From SIG653 sp964509125 (GTDB lineage Bacteria; Bacillota; Clostridia; Oscillospirales; CAG-382): a stretch of 64,000 nucleotides of DNA. The notes under the pieces were generated by a model. The model did no database searches. It was not told the origin of the DNA and saw only the letters and a list, made by a program, of their open reading frames with translations. The first letter of the stretch is position 1. Every line of letters begins with the position of its first letter. The DNA lies in NCBI GenBank assembly GCA_964509125.1, contig CAZDVZ010000004.1:1-64000 (forward strand), given 5' to 3'. Shown here piece after piece: positions 31,763-41,106 of the stretch. Made by a program: the position numbers and the translations under genes.

Positions 31763-34094
31763 ATTTGATAAAATACTTACAAGTGTCGCCTCTCTTGCCG
31801 CTACAGAGGGAGCCAAAAAAGCAATATTAAACACTGTTCCTTCAACTGATGTTATTACCGTTTTAAGGTTACAAAAAGAAACAACAGACGCAAAGGAACT
31901 TTCCGTAAAGAAAGGCCGTCCTCCTTTTGGCGGCGCGAAAGACATTACAGAAGGATTGGAAAGAGCTAAAAAAGATGCAATTCTCTCACCGCGCGAACTT
32001 TTGGACGTGGCATATCTTTTGAGAACAGTTTCATCATTGAAACGCTATTATAGCGGACATGATGAAAACAACTCGCTTAATATTTATTTTGTTTCTCTGC
32101 TTGAAAATCAATATTTAGAAAAGAAGATAACTACATCCATTATCGCAGAAGATCTTATTGCGGACGAAGCTTCTGATGAGCTTTACAGAATACGCAAGGA
32201 AATAAGAAAATGCGAAAACAGCATAAGAGACACGCTTTCTAAATATACAACAGGTCAAAGATCAAAATACTTGCAAGAAAATATTGTTACAATACGCGGC
32301 GGAAGATACGTAGTTCCTGTTAAAGCAGAACATAAAAATGAGTTTCCCGGTCTTGTGCATGATTCTTCTTCATCCGGGGCTACCCTATTTATTGAGCCCA
32401 TGGCTATTTTGGAAAGCAACAACAAACTGAGAGAACTTTCAGCAAAAGAAAAATTCGAAATTGAAAAAATTTTGTCAGATCTTTCAACTGAAGTTGGGAA
32501 ATTTTCCGGACCTTTAGCCATTAATTATAAAGCAATTTGCGATATCGATACCATATTTGCAAGATCGGAATATTCATACCGACTGAACGCCTCACCTGTT
32601 GAATTTTCAACTGACACAAAAACAATAAAACTGGTAAAAGCGAGGCATCCGCTCCTTCCTAAAGATACGGTTGTACCAACAAGCCTTGAATTTGGAGGTA
32701 AAACCACTTCTCTCGTTATTACAGGCCCAAACACAGGAGGTAAAACCGTAACTCTTAAAACTATTGGGCTAATGGCTTTGATGGCACAGTCCGGATTTCA
32801 TTTACCTGCAAATTATGGTACCGTTTTGCCTATTTTTAATGCATTTTTTCCAGACATAGGCGACGAACAGAGCATTGAACAATCTCTTTCCACTTTTTCT
32901 TCCCACATGGTCAATATCGTTAATATAATAATGAATTGTGATGAGCATTCTTTGGTTTTGTTTGATGAGATCGGCGCCGGTACAGACCCCGTAGAAGGTG
33001 CGGTTCTTGCCATATCAATTTTAGAATTTATAAAACAAAAGGGAGCTTTGCTTGCGGCAACTACCCATTATGCAGAGCTAAAATTATATGCATTGGAAAA
33101 CGAAGATGTTTTAAACGCAAGTTGTGAATTTGATGTAGAATCTTTAAAACCAACATACAGGCTTGTGGTGGGGCTTCCCGGAAAATCCAACGCATTTGCT
33201 ATTTCGAGCAGACTTGGTATGCCGAGCCATATAATCGATAGAGCAAAATCGATTATGAAAGAAGAAAATTCAAAATTTGAAGAAGCTATAAGGAAACTCG
33301 AAGAAACAGAAAGCTATTTGGAAAAAGAAAAGCAACGCGCCGCTAAAGCTAAGAATGACGCCGAAGAAATGCTTGCCAAAGCTATGGTACGTTGCAAAGA
33401 AATGGAAGATAACGCTAAAAGAGAATTGGACAAGGCAAAAGAAAATGCTGCAAGAATTCTTTCGTCCGCCAAATCATCAAGCGATTTTGTTTATGATGAA
33501 CTAACGAGACTTCAAAAAGAGAAAGATAAGTCAGACTTAAAGTCTGCGATGGCAGAAGCAAGAAGCAAAATACGCTCTGCCCTTGGTGCCGCAAGCGAAC
33601 ATCTTTCGGACTTTTCCGAAAATGAAGCTGAGGAAGAAACTTCCCAAGACTTAAAAATCGGAGACAGCGTAAAAATCAAAGGGCTTGATCAAGTTGTTAC
33701 AATCCTTGACATAATCGGTGAAAACGCCATTGTTAAAACAGGAATGGCAAAGACAAAAATCAGTCTTTCCAAATTGATACCGGTACCGGACGATGTATCT
33801 GCAAAAAAATCTTCCAACAAAGGAATTACGGTTCCCCACAGAACCGAAGCGCTTAGCAAAGAAATTGATCTTAGAGGCCAAACCGGAGATGATGCGTGGT
33901 TTATGGTAGATTCTTATTTGGATTCTGCAAAAATAGCCGGATATGAAACAGTAAGGCTTGTTCACGGAAAAGGGACGGGCGCTTTAAAAGCGGCACTTTG
34001 GAAATATTTAAAAAACGACAAAAGAATCCGCTCCTTCAGGTTGGGCAGATATGGAGAGGGAGACACCGGTGTAACCGTTGTTGAGCTAAAATGA
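31728..34094 (+). CDS. mutS2: Endonuclease MutS2
   Basis: This 788-residue protein belongs to the MutS2 family, which acts on recombination intermediates and, in Bacillus, in rescue of collided ribosomes. The ABC-type ATPase has Walker A TGPNTGGKTVTLKT near residue 332 and Walker B LVLFDEIGAGTDP. A long charged coiled coil spans about 515-640. A KOW-like segment (IGDSVKIKGLDQ) precedes the C-terminal Smr nuclease domain with DLRGQTGDDAW and HGKGTGALKAAL. The family's usual length and order are intact. Confidence 0.96.
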   Translation: MKNFDKSKKILEFDKILTSVASLAATEGAKKAILNTVPSTDVITVLRLQKETTDAKELSVKKGRPPFGGAKDITEGLERAKKDAILSPRELLDVAYLLRTVSSLKRYYSGHDENNSLNIYFVSLLENQYLEKKITTSIIAEDLIADEASDELYRIRKEIRKCENSIRDTLSKYTTGQRSKYLQENIVTIRGGRYVVPVKAEHKNEFPGLVHDSSSSGATLFIEPMAILESNNKLRELSAKEKFEIEKILSDLSTEVGKFSGPLAINYKAICDIDTIFARSEYSYRLNASPVEFSTDTKTIKLVKARHPLLPKDTVVPTSLEFGGKTTSLVITGPNTGGKTVTLKTIGLMALMAQSGFHLPANYGTVLPIFNAFFPDIGDEQSIEQSLSTFSSHMVNIVNIIMNCDEHSLVLFDEIGAGTDPVEGAVLAISILEFIKQKGALLAATTHYAELKLYALENEDVLNASCEFDVESLKPTYRLVVGLPGKSNAFAISSRLGMPSHIIDRAKSIMKEENSKFEEAIRKLEETESYLEKEKQRAAKAKNDAEEMLAKAMVRCKEMEDNAKRELDKAKENAARILSSAKSSSDFVYDELTRLQKEKDKSDLKSAMAEARSKIRSALGAASEHLSDFSENEAEEETSQDLKIGDSVKIKGLDQVVTILDIIGENAIVKTGMAKTKISLSKLIPVPDDVSAKKSSNKGITVPHRTEALSKEIDLRGQTGDDAWFMVDSYLDSAKIAGYETVRLVHGKGTGALKAALWKYLKNDKRIRSFRLGRYGEGDTGVTVVELK

Positions 34095-34792
34095 TGAGTA
34101 ATGAATTATATTCACGAACTTCCCTATTATTAGGAGAAGAAAAGATAGATAAATTAAAAAATTCTACAGTTGTTATATGCGGACTTGGCGGTGTTGGAGG
34201 ATATGTCGCTGAAGCACTTGTCAGGGTCGGCGTTGGAAGAATTATTTTTATTGATATGGATAAAATCGAGCCCTCCAATCTCAATAGACAAATTCTTGCT
34301 ACAAGGGATACGGTTGGAATGTCTAAAGCGGTTTCTGCATCAAAAAGAGCCGAAAGCATTAATCCAAACGGAAATTTCATCCCGATTGAAACTTTTTTGA
34401 CACCTGATAACATTCCATTGATCCTTAACGAATATTCGCCGGACTGTGTAGCTGATGCAATAGACAATATAACAGCAAAAGTTTCCCTTGCTTTTGAATG
34501 TGAAAAAAGAAATATTCCGATTATATCATCTATGGGCACCGGAAATAAAAGTGACCCAACAAAATTTAAAGTTTCCGATATTTACAAAACGTCTGTTTGT
34601 CCATTGGCACGCGCTATGAGACATTTGCTCAAAGAGAAAGGTGTCAAAAAACTCAAGGTGGTTTACAGCGAAGAAATTCCTTCAAAATGCGACGGTGGCA
34701 TCGGAACGCTTTCATTTGTCCCTGCTGCTGCCGGACTTGTCATTGCAAAAGAAGTTGTAGACTTTTTACTTTTAAAAAAAGCTGAATTTTAA
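34091..34792 (+). CDS. tcdA: tRNA threonylcarbamoyladenosine dehydratase
   Basis: This 233-residue E1-like enzyme matches TcdA/CsdL, which cyclises t6A at position 37 of tRNA in an ATP-dependent reaction. The nucleotide-binding VVICGLGGVGGYVAEALVRVG and DMDKIEPSNLNRQ segments and the DAIDNITAK motif are typical. The ThiF/MoeB paralogs are usually longer and carry extra cysteines. It overlaps the mutS2 stop by 4 bp. Its stop codon is inside the first copy of a 23-bp tandem repeat. Confidence 0.9.
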   Translation: MMSNELYSRTSLLLGEEKIDKLKNSTVVICGLGGVGGYVAEALVRVGVGRIIFIDMDKIEPSNLNRQILATRDTVGMSKAVSASKRAESINPNGNFIPIETFLTPDNIPLILNEYSPDCVADAIDNITAKVSLAFECEKRNIPIISSMGTGNKSDPTKFKVSDIYKTSVCPLARAMRHLLKEKGVKKLKVVYSEEIPSKCDGGIGTLSFVPAAAGLVIAKEVVDFLLLKKAEF

Positions 34793-34829
34793 AACTTTTA
34801 ATGTTAGAATTTTAAAACTTTTAATGTTA
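34784..34829 (+). repeat. Perfect 23-bp tandem repeat, each with a palindrome
   Basis: The 23-bp unit occurs twice head to tail (34784-34806 and 34807-34829). Each copy contains the palindrome TTAAAACTTTTAA (34789-34801 and 34812-34824). The first copy covers the tcdA stop codon; the second ends seven bases before the acpP -35 box. Confidence 0.9.
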
Positions 34830-34835
34830 AATCTA

Positions 34836-34864
34836 TTGAAAAAAACAAAAAAATATTGTATAAT
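34836..34864 (+). promoter_or_regulatory. Sigma-A promoter for acpP-nagA and downstream genes
   Basis: TTGAAA (34836-34841) and TATAAT (34859-34864) are 17 bp apart. AAAGGAG precedes the acpP ATG. Confidence 0.8.
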
Positions 34865-34901
34865 GTAACTTAATATAATTTTCACCTAAAGGAGACAAAA
34901 A

Positions 34902-35123
34902 ATGTTTGAAGAAATCAAAAGCATAATTGCAAAACAACTCAGAATTAACAAAGAGGACATCAAAAACACAGACAGACTTATTGAAGACTTAGGCGCCGAT
35001 TCGCTGGAAATGGCAGAGGTTTTAATGACAATTGAAGAAAAATTCGGACTTTACATCACTGACGAAGAGATTGAAAAAATCAAAACAGTTGGAGACATCG
35101 CGAATTATCTTGATAAAATGTAA
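34902..35123 (+). CDS. acpP: Acyl carrier protein
   Basis: This 73-residue acidic protein carries growing fatty-acyl chains on a phosphopantetheine attached to Ser34 in the GADSLEM motif. Length and helix pattern are normal. No other fatty-acid synthesis gene is adjacent, so this may be a stand-alone or secondary ACP. It is the first gene downstream of its own promoter and a duplicated palindrome. Confidence 0.94.
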   Translation: MFEEIKSIIAKQLRINKEDIKNTDRLIEDLGADSLEMAEVLMTIEEKFGLYITDEEIEKIKTVGDIANYLDKM

Positions 35124-35161
35124 TTTTATTATCAATCAAAGTTAGGAAAGGGATTTAAGTT

Positions 35162-36298
35162 ATGAAGTGTTTAGTTGGCGGAAAAGTCATTTTAAAAGAC
35201 CGTGTAGCTGAAGGTCTTAATGTTTACTTTGATGAAAAGATCAGAGCTATCACCGCTGAATCGCCGGATGAAAGCTGTCAAATTATTGATTGCAAAGGGA
35301 TGTATGTATCTCCCGGATTTATCGATATACACACCCACGGATATGCTAATACGGATGTTGCCAATGCTGAATATGACGGCATTAAAAATGTTTCGTACAG
35401 AATAGCCGAAAACGGCGTTACGTCTTGGTGCCCCACATCAATTACCGCTCCCATGGAAGAAGTTTTAGAAGTTTTAAATGTAATCAGGAAAATGATGCCC
35501 GAAAGCCGTAAATGGAAAGGCGCGGAAATTTTGGGAGTTAATGTTGAAGGCCCTTTTCTTAATGTTAAAAAGAAAGGCGCACATGATGAAAAATTGATTA
35601 TCCCACCTTCTGCAGACGCGATTGAAGGATATGAAGATGTAATAAAACTTATTACCGTTGCTCCCGAAATGGACGATGGATTTAAGAACATCAAAAGGAT
35701 GAAGGAAATGGGAATTGTTGTTTCCTTGGGACACAGTGATGCTAATTATGAAACAGCTATGAATTCTTTCACGGATGGAGGAATAGACCACGTAACCCAT
35801 CTTTTTAACGCACAAACCGGCTTGCTTCACAGAGATCCCGGCATTGTCGGTGCTTCACTCACTGCTGATGTTTACACGGAGCTGATTTGTGACACTTTCC
35901 ATGTAAGCAAAAACCTTTTCCCACTCGTTCATAAAATGAAGGGAGACAAGCTCTGTCTCATCACCGACTGTCTGAGAGCAGGAGGAATGCCTGACGGAAG
36001 ATATAAATCAGGCCCGCTCAGCTTCAACTTAAACGGCATTAAATGCACATTAGACGACGGAACAATTGCCGGAAGCGTTTTGAAAATGAATCAAGGTGTT
36101 AAAAACTTCTATGAAAATTCGGGATGCACACTTTGGGAAGCTGTTAACGCTGCTTCGTTGAACCCTGCAAAATCAATAGGCGTTGACAAGACAAAAGGTT
36201 CTATTGAAATTACAAAAGATGCCGATTTGACCGTATTTGACGAAAACTTCTCAATTAAACTTACAATTTCGGGAGGAATGACTTGTTATGAAGCTTAA
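35162..36298 (+). CDS. nagA: N-acetylglucosamine-6-phosphate deacetylase
   Basis: This 378-residue amidohydrolase removes acetate from GlcNAc-6-P in amino-sugar recycling. The metal-binding DIHTHGY, the VEGPFLNVKKKGAH loop, SLGHSDANYE, HLFNAQTGLLHRDPG and the catalytic Asp in LITDCLRAGG are all visible. The start at 35162 has a weak AAAGGGA upstream. It overlaps the ROK gene by 11 bp. nagB is not in the window. Confidence 0.93.
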   Translation: MKCLVGGKVILKDRVAEGLNVYFDEKIRAITAESPDESCQIIDCKGMYVSPGFIDIHTHGYANTDVANAEYDGIKNVSYRIAENGVTSWCPTSITAPMEEVLEVLNVIRKMMPESRKWKGAEILGVNVEGPFLNVKKKGAHDEKLIIPPSADAIEGYEDVIKLITVAPEMDDGFKNIKRMKEMGIVVSLGHSDANYETAMNSFTDGGIDHVTHLFNAQTGLLHRDPGIVGASLTADVYTELICDTFHVSKNLFPLVHKMKGDKLCLITDCLRAGGMPDGRYKSGPLSFNLNGIKCTLDDGTIAGSVLKMNQGVKNFYENSGCTLWEAVNAASLNPAKSIGVDKTKGSIEITKDADLTVFDENFSIKLTISGGMTCYEA

Positions 36299-37643
36299 AC
36301 ACACACCAAAATTAGACCCGGGCTTTATGCCATTATCCATTCTTTTTAAAGACGCAAAAACCGGCCCTTCAAAAGAAGTCGTTATTGCCCTTGAAAGAAA
36401 TCGAGGACTTATATCCGTATTTAAAGCAAATATTCCCGAAGGCGATTTTGAAACACGTTACTTTCTTTGCGAGAGACTTGTTAAAACACTTCTTTGGCTC
36501 AAAGGAGGCTTTAAAATCTATTTTGCCGGAGACGATGAAGTTGGAAATGCAATAAAGGCTGAATATTCTATCGGCGGCAAAAGAGACTTTGACAATAAAT
36601 TCATGGCGGACATTTATCGTTCGGAATTTGAAGTTATTGTTTGCTCAAAAGAAGAAATTCCCGCAGAAAACGAAGCTCCTTCTTCTGTTGGAAGGAATCT
36701 GGACGGATGCCGTATTGGATTTGACGCCGGCGGAAGCGATAGAAAAGTCAGTGCAGTAATCGACGGAAAAGCCGTATATTCCGAAGAAGTTGTTTGGTTT
36801 CCAAAACTTAATTCAGATCCCAAATATCATTATGAAGGAATTTTAGAAGCATTTAAAACAGCTGCTTCAAAAATGCCGAGAGTTGATGCTATCGGTGTAA
36901 GCTCAGCGGGTATTTATATTGACAACCAGATTATGGTTGCGTCTCTTTTCCTTAAAGTTCCAAAAGAAGAATATGATAAACACGTCCTCAATATGTACAT
37001 CGATGTAGCTAAAGAAATTGGTAATGTACCCATTGAAGTAGCCAACGATGGAGATGTTACAGCGCTTGCCGGCGCAATGGAACTTAATGACACCAATATT
37101 TTGGGCGTTGCCATGGGAACAAGCGAAGCTGCGGGATTTATTGATTCTAAAGGTAATATAACAGGTTGGCTTAACGAGCTTGCGTTTGTACCTGTTGATG
37201 CTAATAAAGAAGCAATGGTGGATGAATGGTCCGGAGACTATGGCTGCGGAGTTAAATATTTCTCTCAAGACAGCGTAATAAAACTTGCTCCCGCCGCCGG
37301 AATAGATCTTGACGAAAGTCTCTCTCCTGCCGAAAAACTCAAAGTTGTTCAAAAACTCATGGCAGAAGGTGATCAAAGAGCAAAAGATATTTTTGAAACC
37401 ATTGGTATATATTTTGGATACGCTCTCGCTTACTATGCTATGTTCTACGACATTAAGCACGTTTTAATTATGGGACGCGTAACATCGGGCGAAGGCGGCG
37501 TTTTAATTCTTGAGAACGCCAAAAAAGTTTTAAAAGATGAATTCCCCGAACTTTTTGAAAAGATGAATCTTCACATTCCCGATGAAAATTCAAGAAGAGT
37601 TGGCCAGTCTGTAGCGGCGGCAAGTCTTCCTAAAATTAATTAG
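36288..37643 (+). CDS. ROK-family protein with N-terminal extension, probable sugar kinase relative
   Basis: This 451-residue protein has a ROK/actin-like core beginning near residue 140: phosphate-1 motif IGFDAGGSDRKVSAVIDG, VDAIGVSSAG, the catalytic-type VANDGDVTALAGAM and adenosine-motif MGTSEAAGF. About 140 residues with no recognised domain precede it. The zinc-binding cysteine motif of most ROK kinases is missing; only YGCG remains at the corresponding place. Overlap with nagA suggests an amino-sugar substrate such as GlcNAc or ManNAc, but loss of the zinc site leaves the activity open. Confidence 0.78.
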   Translation: MKLKHTPKLDPGFMPLSILFKDAKTGPSKEVVIALERNRGLISVFKANIPEGDFETRYFLCERLVKTLLWLKGGFKIYFAGDDEVGNAIKAEYSIGGKRDFDNKFMADIYRSEFEVIVCSKEEIPAENEAPSSVGRNLDGCRIGFDAGGSDRKVSAVIDGKAVYSEEVVWFPKLNSDPKYHYEGILEAFKTAASKMPRVDAIGVSSAGIYIDNQIMVASLFLKVPKEEYDKHVLNMYIDVAKEIGNVPIEVANDGDVTALAGAMELNDTNILGVAMGTSEAAGFIDSKGNITGWLNELAFVPVDANKEAMVDEWSGDYGCGVKYFSQDSVIKLAPAAGIDLDESLSPAEKLKVVQKLMAEGDQRAKDIFETIGIYFGYALAYYAMFYDIKHVLIMGRVTSGEGGVLILENAKKVLKDEFPELFEKMNLHIPDENSRRVGQSVAAASLPKIN

Positions 37644-37646
37644 GCC

Positions 37647-38588
37647 ATGGAAAGTTTTCCCGGTGTTATAGCTATTACAGGTCCTACGGCTTCGGGAAAA
37701 AGCAGTGTTGCAATGGAATTGGCGCAAAAGCTTGGCGGCGAGATCATATCCGGCGATAGTATGCAAATATACAAGGGCATGGATATTGGAACCGCCAAGC
37801 CTACCGCCAAAGATATGAAAAGTGTAAGACATCACTTAATTGATGAACTTGACATTTTTCAAATTTTTTCCGTCAATGAATATTGCTCGTCTGCTCACAA
37901 AGCCGTTACCGATGTGTTAAACAGAAATAAGCTGCCCATAATATGCGGCGGAACAGGTCAATACATTCAATGGTTTTTAGAAGGAATAAGGCTTACGGAT
38001 GTCCCAAGCGATTTTGAATTAAGAAATGCTTTGGAAAAAGAATACGATTCGAAAGGCGCATTAACATTCCACGAAAAATTAAAGAGTTTTGACCCAATAT
38101 CTGCAGAGATAATTCATCCTAACAACAAAAAAAGAGTTATCCGTGCAGTAGAGATATACATTCTCACAGGAAAAACCAAAACCTTTTGGGATGCCGAATC
38201 TTTAAAAACGTCTCCCCCATTTCCATATGAGATTTTTTCTTTAGAGCATGAAAGAGATGTTCTTTACGAAAGAATAAACAAAAGAGTCGTTGAAATGAAA
38301 TTAAGCGGTCTTACGCAAGAAGTTGAACGATTGTGGGAACTTGGTTTGGAACAAACACCAACAGCATCTCAAGCTATTGGCTATAAAGAATTTTTTCCGT
38401 TTTTTAAAGGGGAAATTACAGAGAGCGAAGCTTATGAATTGATTTCAAAAGGAACAAGGAATTACGCAAAGCGACAAATTACTTTCTTAAAAAGGATATC
38501 AAACCGACAATCAATTTCCGTTGAGTCACAAAAACAGGTTTTAAAAGAGATAATAAATAGGTCGAATGTTATAAAAACGTATGTTTAA
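37647..38588 (+). CDS. miaA: tRNA dimethylallyltransferase
   Basis: This 313-residue enzyme adds a dimethylallyl group to A37 of UNN-decoding tRNAs. The P-loop ITGPTASGKSSVAME, GDSMQIYKGMDIGTAKP, GGTGQYIQWFLEG and C-terminal RNYAKRQITFLKR are diagnostic. It starts 3 bp after the ROK gene and overlaps the next gene by 8 bp. hfq, often its neighbour, is absent here. Confidence 0.96.
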   Translation: MESFPGVIAITGPTASGKSSVAMELAQKLGGEIISGDSMQIYKGMDIGTAKPTAKDMKSVRHHLIDELDIFQIFSVNEYCSSAHKAVTDVLNRNKLPIICGGTGQYIQWFLEGIRLTDVPSDFELRNALEKEYDSKGALTFHEKLKSFDPISAEIIHPNNKKRVIRAVEIYILTGKTKTFWDAESLKTSPPFPYEIFSLEHERDVLYERINKRVVEMKLSGLTQEVERLWELGLEQTPTASQAIGYKEFFPFFKGEITESEAYELISKGTRNYAKRQITFLKRISNRQSISVESQKQVLKEIINRSNVIKTYV

Positions 38589-39846
38589 AAATATTATGTT
38601 TCAAATTACAGGTACATTATTAGCTATCGCTGTGCTTGCGTATCTTGTAATTCACACCATGACAAGCTTTGAAAACGAGCTTGAAGTTAAAAATTCATAT
38701 TATACAACCATGGATCTGACTTATGATGCAGAAGCGTATATATTTCGTGATGAAACTGTGTTATCCACGAAAAATAGCGGTGACGTAATTTATAACATTG
38801 AAAATGGCAAAAAAGTGAGTTCGCACCAAAAAGTTGCTTCAGTCTTTTCAGATTCCCAATCAGCGGATGCGCAAAATAAAATCCAAGCTCTTGAAAAAGA
38901 AATAGACTATCTTGAAAAAGTTATTAATAATGCCACTTTTTCCACCCCGACAGTTACATCCCTTGATAAAAATATCAACGAAAGAATAAAATCGGTTTCC
39001 GCATTTTCAAATTTGGGAGATTTAAAAAATGCATTAAAAGTTACCGAAGAAAGCATTTATGATCTGGAATTGAAATATTGTATTCTAAAAGGCACGGTTG
39101 CACACCAAAATCTTATAGAACAGTACAAAAATGAGATCAACTCCCTAACTCAAAATATTTCTTCCTCCGTGTCACCTGTTTATTCCACAAAATCCGGGTA
39201 TTTTTATAACGAGGCTGATGGATTTGAAGATGTTTTCACATTAGATGCGGTTGAAAGTTTGACAGCCGAATCCTTTGAGGAACTAAAAAATTGCTCACCT
39301 TCAATAGCTCCCAATGCAGGAAAAATTGCCGAAAGCTCAAAATGGTATATTGCATTTGAGTTAGATTCTCAATCTTCTCTTCAGATTTCAGTTGGGAAAA
39401 AATACCCTGTGGCTTTTTCCGCTTCGGGCATCTCCATCAACATGAAAGCCGAAAGAAAAATTGATGGTGCTGATGACTCAACAAAAATAATTGTTTTATC
39501 AACAAATACAGTAAATGAAAACTTCAATTTTTCAAGAAAACAAATTGCAAGTATAACCGTCGCCACATATTCAGGCATTGCTTTTCCCGCCAAAGCGGTT
39601 CATACAGACTATGATTCAACCGGCGCAAGCAAGGCCGGCGTTTATGTTTTGGATGAGACAATAGTGAAATTTAAAACATTTACTAAACTTATAGAAAAAA
39701 ACGGCTTTATTCTTTGTGCTGTTCCCGACAGTACAAATATTTCTGCAATAAGTGAAGAAAAGGTTTCGCTTTACGATACGATTATCGTAGAGGGAACAAA
39801 CCTATACAATAATAAAGTAATCAAAAGTGTTCTAAAAACCAATTAG
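38581..39846 (+). CDS. HlyD-like membrane-anchored protein of the division cluster
   Basis: This 421-residue protein has one N-terminal transmembrane helix (about residues 7-27), a biotinyl-lipoyl-like half motif (SGDVIYNIENGKKVSSHQ) near residue 63, a short coiled coil at about 100-125 and a C-terminal beta-rich region. That is the layout of HlyD-type adaptor proteins, but no ABC transporter gene is adjacent. It sits between miaA and the ylmE-sepF-yggT-divIVA genes, which suggests a cell-envelope role linked to growth or division. The function is unknown. Confidence 0.78.
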   Translation: MFKNIMFQITGTLLAIAVLAYLVIHTMTSFENELEVKNSYYTTMDLTYDAEAYIFRDETVLSTKNSGDVIYNIENGKKVSSHQKVASVFSDSQSADAQNKIQALEKEIDYLEKVINNATFSTPTVTSLDKNINERIKSVSAFSNLGDLKNALKVTEESIYDLELKYCILKGTVAHQNLIEQYKNEINSLTQNISSSVSPVYSTKSGYFYNEADGFEDVFTLDAVESLTAESFEELKNCSPSIAPNAGKIAESSKWYIAFELDSQSSLQISVGKKYPVAFSASGISINMKAERKIDGADDSTKIIVLSTNTVNENFNFSRKQIASITVATYSGIAFPAKAVHTDYDSTGASKAGVYVLDETIVKFKTFTKLIEKNGFILCAVPDSTNISAISEEKVSLYDTIIVEGTNLYNNKVIKSVLKTN

Positions 39847-39856
39847 AGGAAATAAA

Positions 39857-40537
39857 GTGGATAAGTTTCAATTGATAAAAGAAAATATAGAGTTTATAAA
39901 AAAAACAACAGATGGACATGCTACATTACTTCTTGCGACTAAATGCGTTGATGCAGAAAGAATTAATTATGCCATATCTTGCGGGATAACCCACATAGGT
40001 GAAAACAAAGTTAACGAGCTTTTGGAAAAATATGACAAAATAAACAAAGAAAATGTTCAAATTCACTTTATCGGACATTTGCAAAGAAATAAAGTAAAAT
40101 ATATTGTAGATAAAGTTGATATGATACAATCTGTAGACAGTGTAAAGCTTGCAGAAGAAATTGAACGTCAGTGTTCAAAAAGGGATATTATAATGCCCGT
40201 ACTTGTTGAGATCAACATAGGCAATGAGGATTCAAAATCCGGAATACGCCCCGAAGAAACGGAAAATTTTCTTGTCTCGATTTCTAAGTACAGGCATTTA
40301 CAAGTAAAAGGGCTTATGGCCGTCCCTCCCGCAACATCTAATAGCAAAATTATTATAGAAAATTTTAAAAAAATGTTTAAAATATACCTTGACATTAAGG
40401 AAAAAATGTTAGATAATATAAATATGGACATATTGTCTATAGGTATGTCCTCAGATTATAAAGAGGCCGTAATGTGTGGGTCAAATATGGTACGCATCGG
40501 GTCTCTTGTGTTTGGAAACAGAAACTATAATTTATAA
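39857..40537 (+). CDS. ylmE: YggS-family pyridoxal phosphate homeostasis protein
   Basis: This 226-residue PLP-binding protein matches YggS/YlmE, which keeps free pyridoxal phosphate in balance and has no known catalytic reaction. The PLP lysine is in LLLATKC near residue 28; GENKVNELLEKY, HFIGHLQRNK and the C-terminal LSIGMSSDYKEAV with RIGSLVFG are conserved. The start is GTG at 39857 after AGAGG. In Firmicutes the gene is a usual neighbour of sepF. Confidence 0.94.
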   Translation: MDKFQLIKENIEFIKKTTDGHATLLLATKCVDAERINYAISCGITHIGENKVNELLEKYDKINKENVQIHFIGHLQRNKVKYIVDKVDMIQSVDSVKLAEEIERQCSKRDIIMPVLVEINIGNEDSKSGIRPEETENFLVSISKYRHLQVKGLMAVPPATSNSKIIIENFKKMFKIYLDIKEKMLDNINMDILSIGMSSDYKEAVMCGSNMVRIGSLVFGNRNYNL

Positions 40538-40561
40538 TTTAAAATTTCGGAGGAAAACAAA

Positions 40562-41053
40562 ATGGCAGAAGAAAAAAAGAGTTTTTTTAACAAAGTAGCA
40601 GGTTGGTTTGCGCCCGATGAAGATGATATTGAAGTTGATGGCGATTACGAGGAAGTTGACGAAGACGAAGAGGTAGTAAAACCCGAAAAACCTATGGTAA
40701 AATCCGTAAAGAAAGAAATGAGACAGACACGCCCCGAAGATGTTAAGGCATTAAATATCAAAATAATTAAACCCGGTGATGACAAAAGTGCCGTAACAAC
40801 CATTTTAGACAACCTAAAAAGCGGCAAAGTTGTCGTTGTTAACTTTGAGGAAACAAGACATGATATTCGCGCAAGCTTTTCAGACGCTTTCTTTGGTGCT
40901 ACATATGTTTTGAATGCAAATTATTCTAAGCTTTCTGAAAGCGCATATGTTCTTGCCCCCAACAATGTTTCTGTTTCCCCGCTTATTGCTGAAATGGCTG
41001 ATAATGGATCAGAAAAGACAAGCAACAATAAAACATATTTTGGTAACTTCTAA
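40562..41053 (+). CDS. sepF: Cell division protein SepF
   Basis: This 163-residue protein anchors and bundles FtsZ at the division site. The amphipathic N-terminal membrane-targeting helix (KSFFNKVAGWFAP) is followed by an acidic linker and the compact SepF domain with IKPGDDKSAVTTILDNLKSG and VVNFEETR. GGAGG precedes the ATG. ylmE is upstream and yggT downstream. Confidence 0.94.
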   Translation: MAEEKKSFFNKVAGWFAPDEDDIEVDGDYEEVDEDEEVVKPEKPMVKSVKKEMRQTRPEDVKALNIKIIKPGDDKSAVTTILDNLKSGKVVVVNFEETRHDIRASFSDAFFGATYVLNANYSKLSESAYVLAPNNVSVSPLIAEMADNGSEKTSNNKTYFGNF

Positions 41054-41106
41054 TTTTTTTTGTTTATTGTGACGACCCAACATTACGGAGATTTAATTCT
41101 ATTTTT

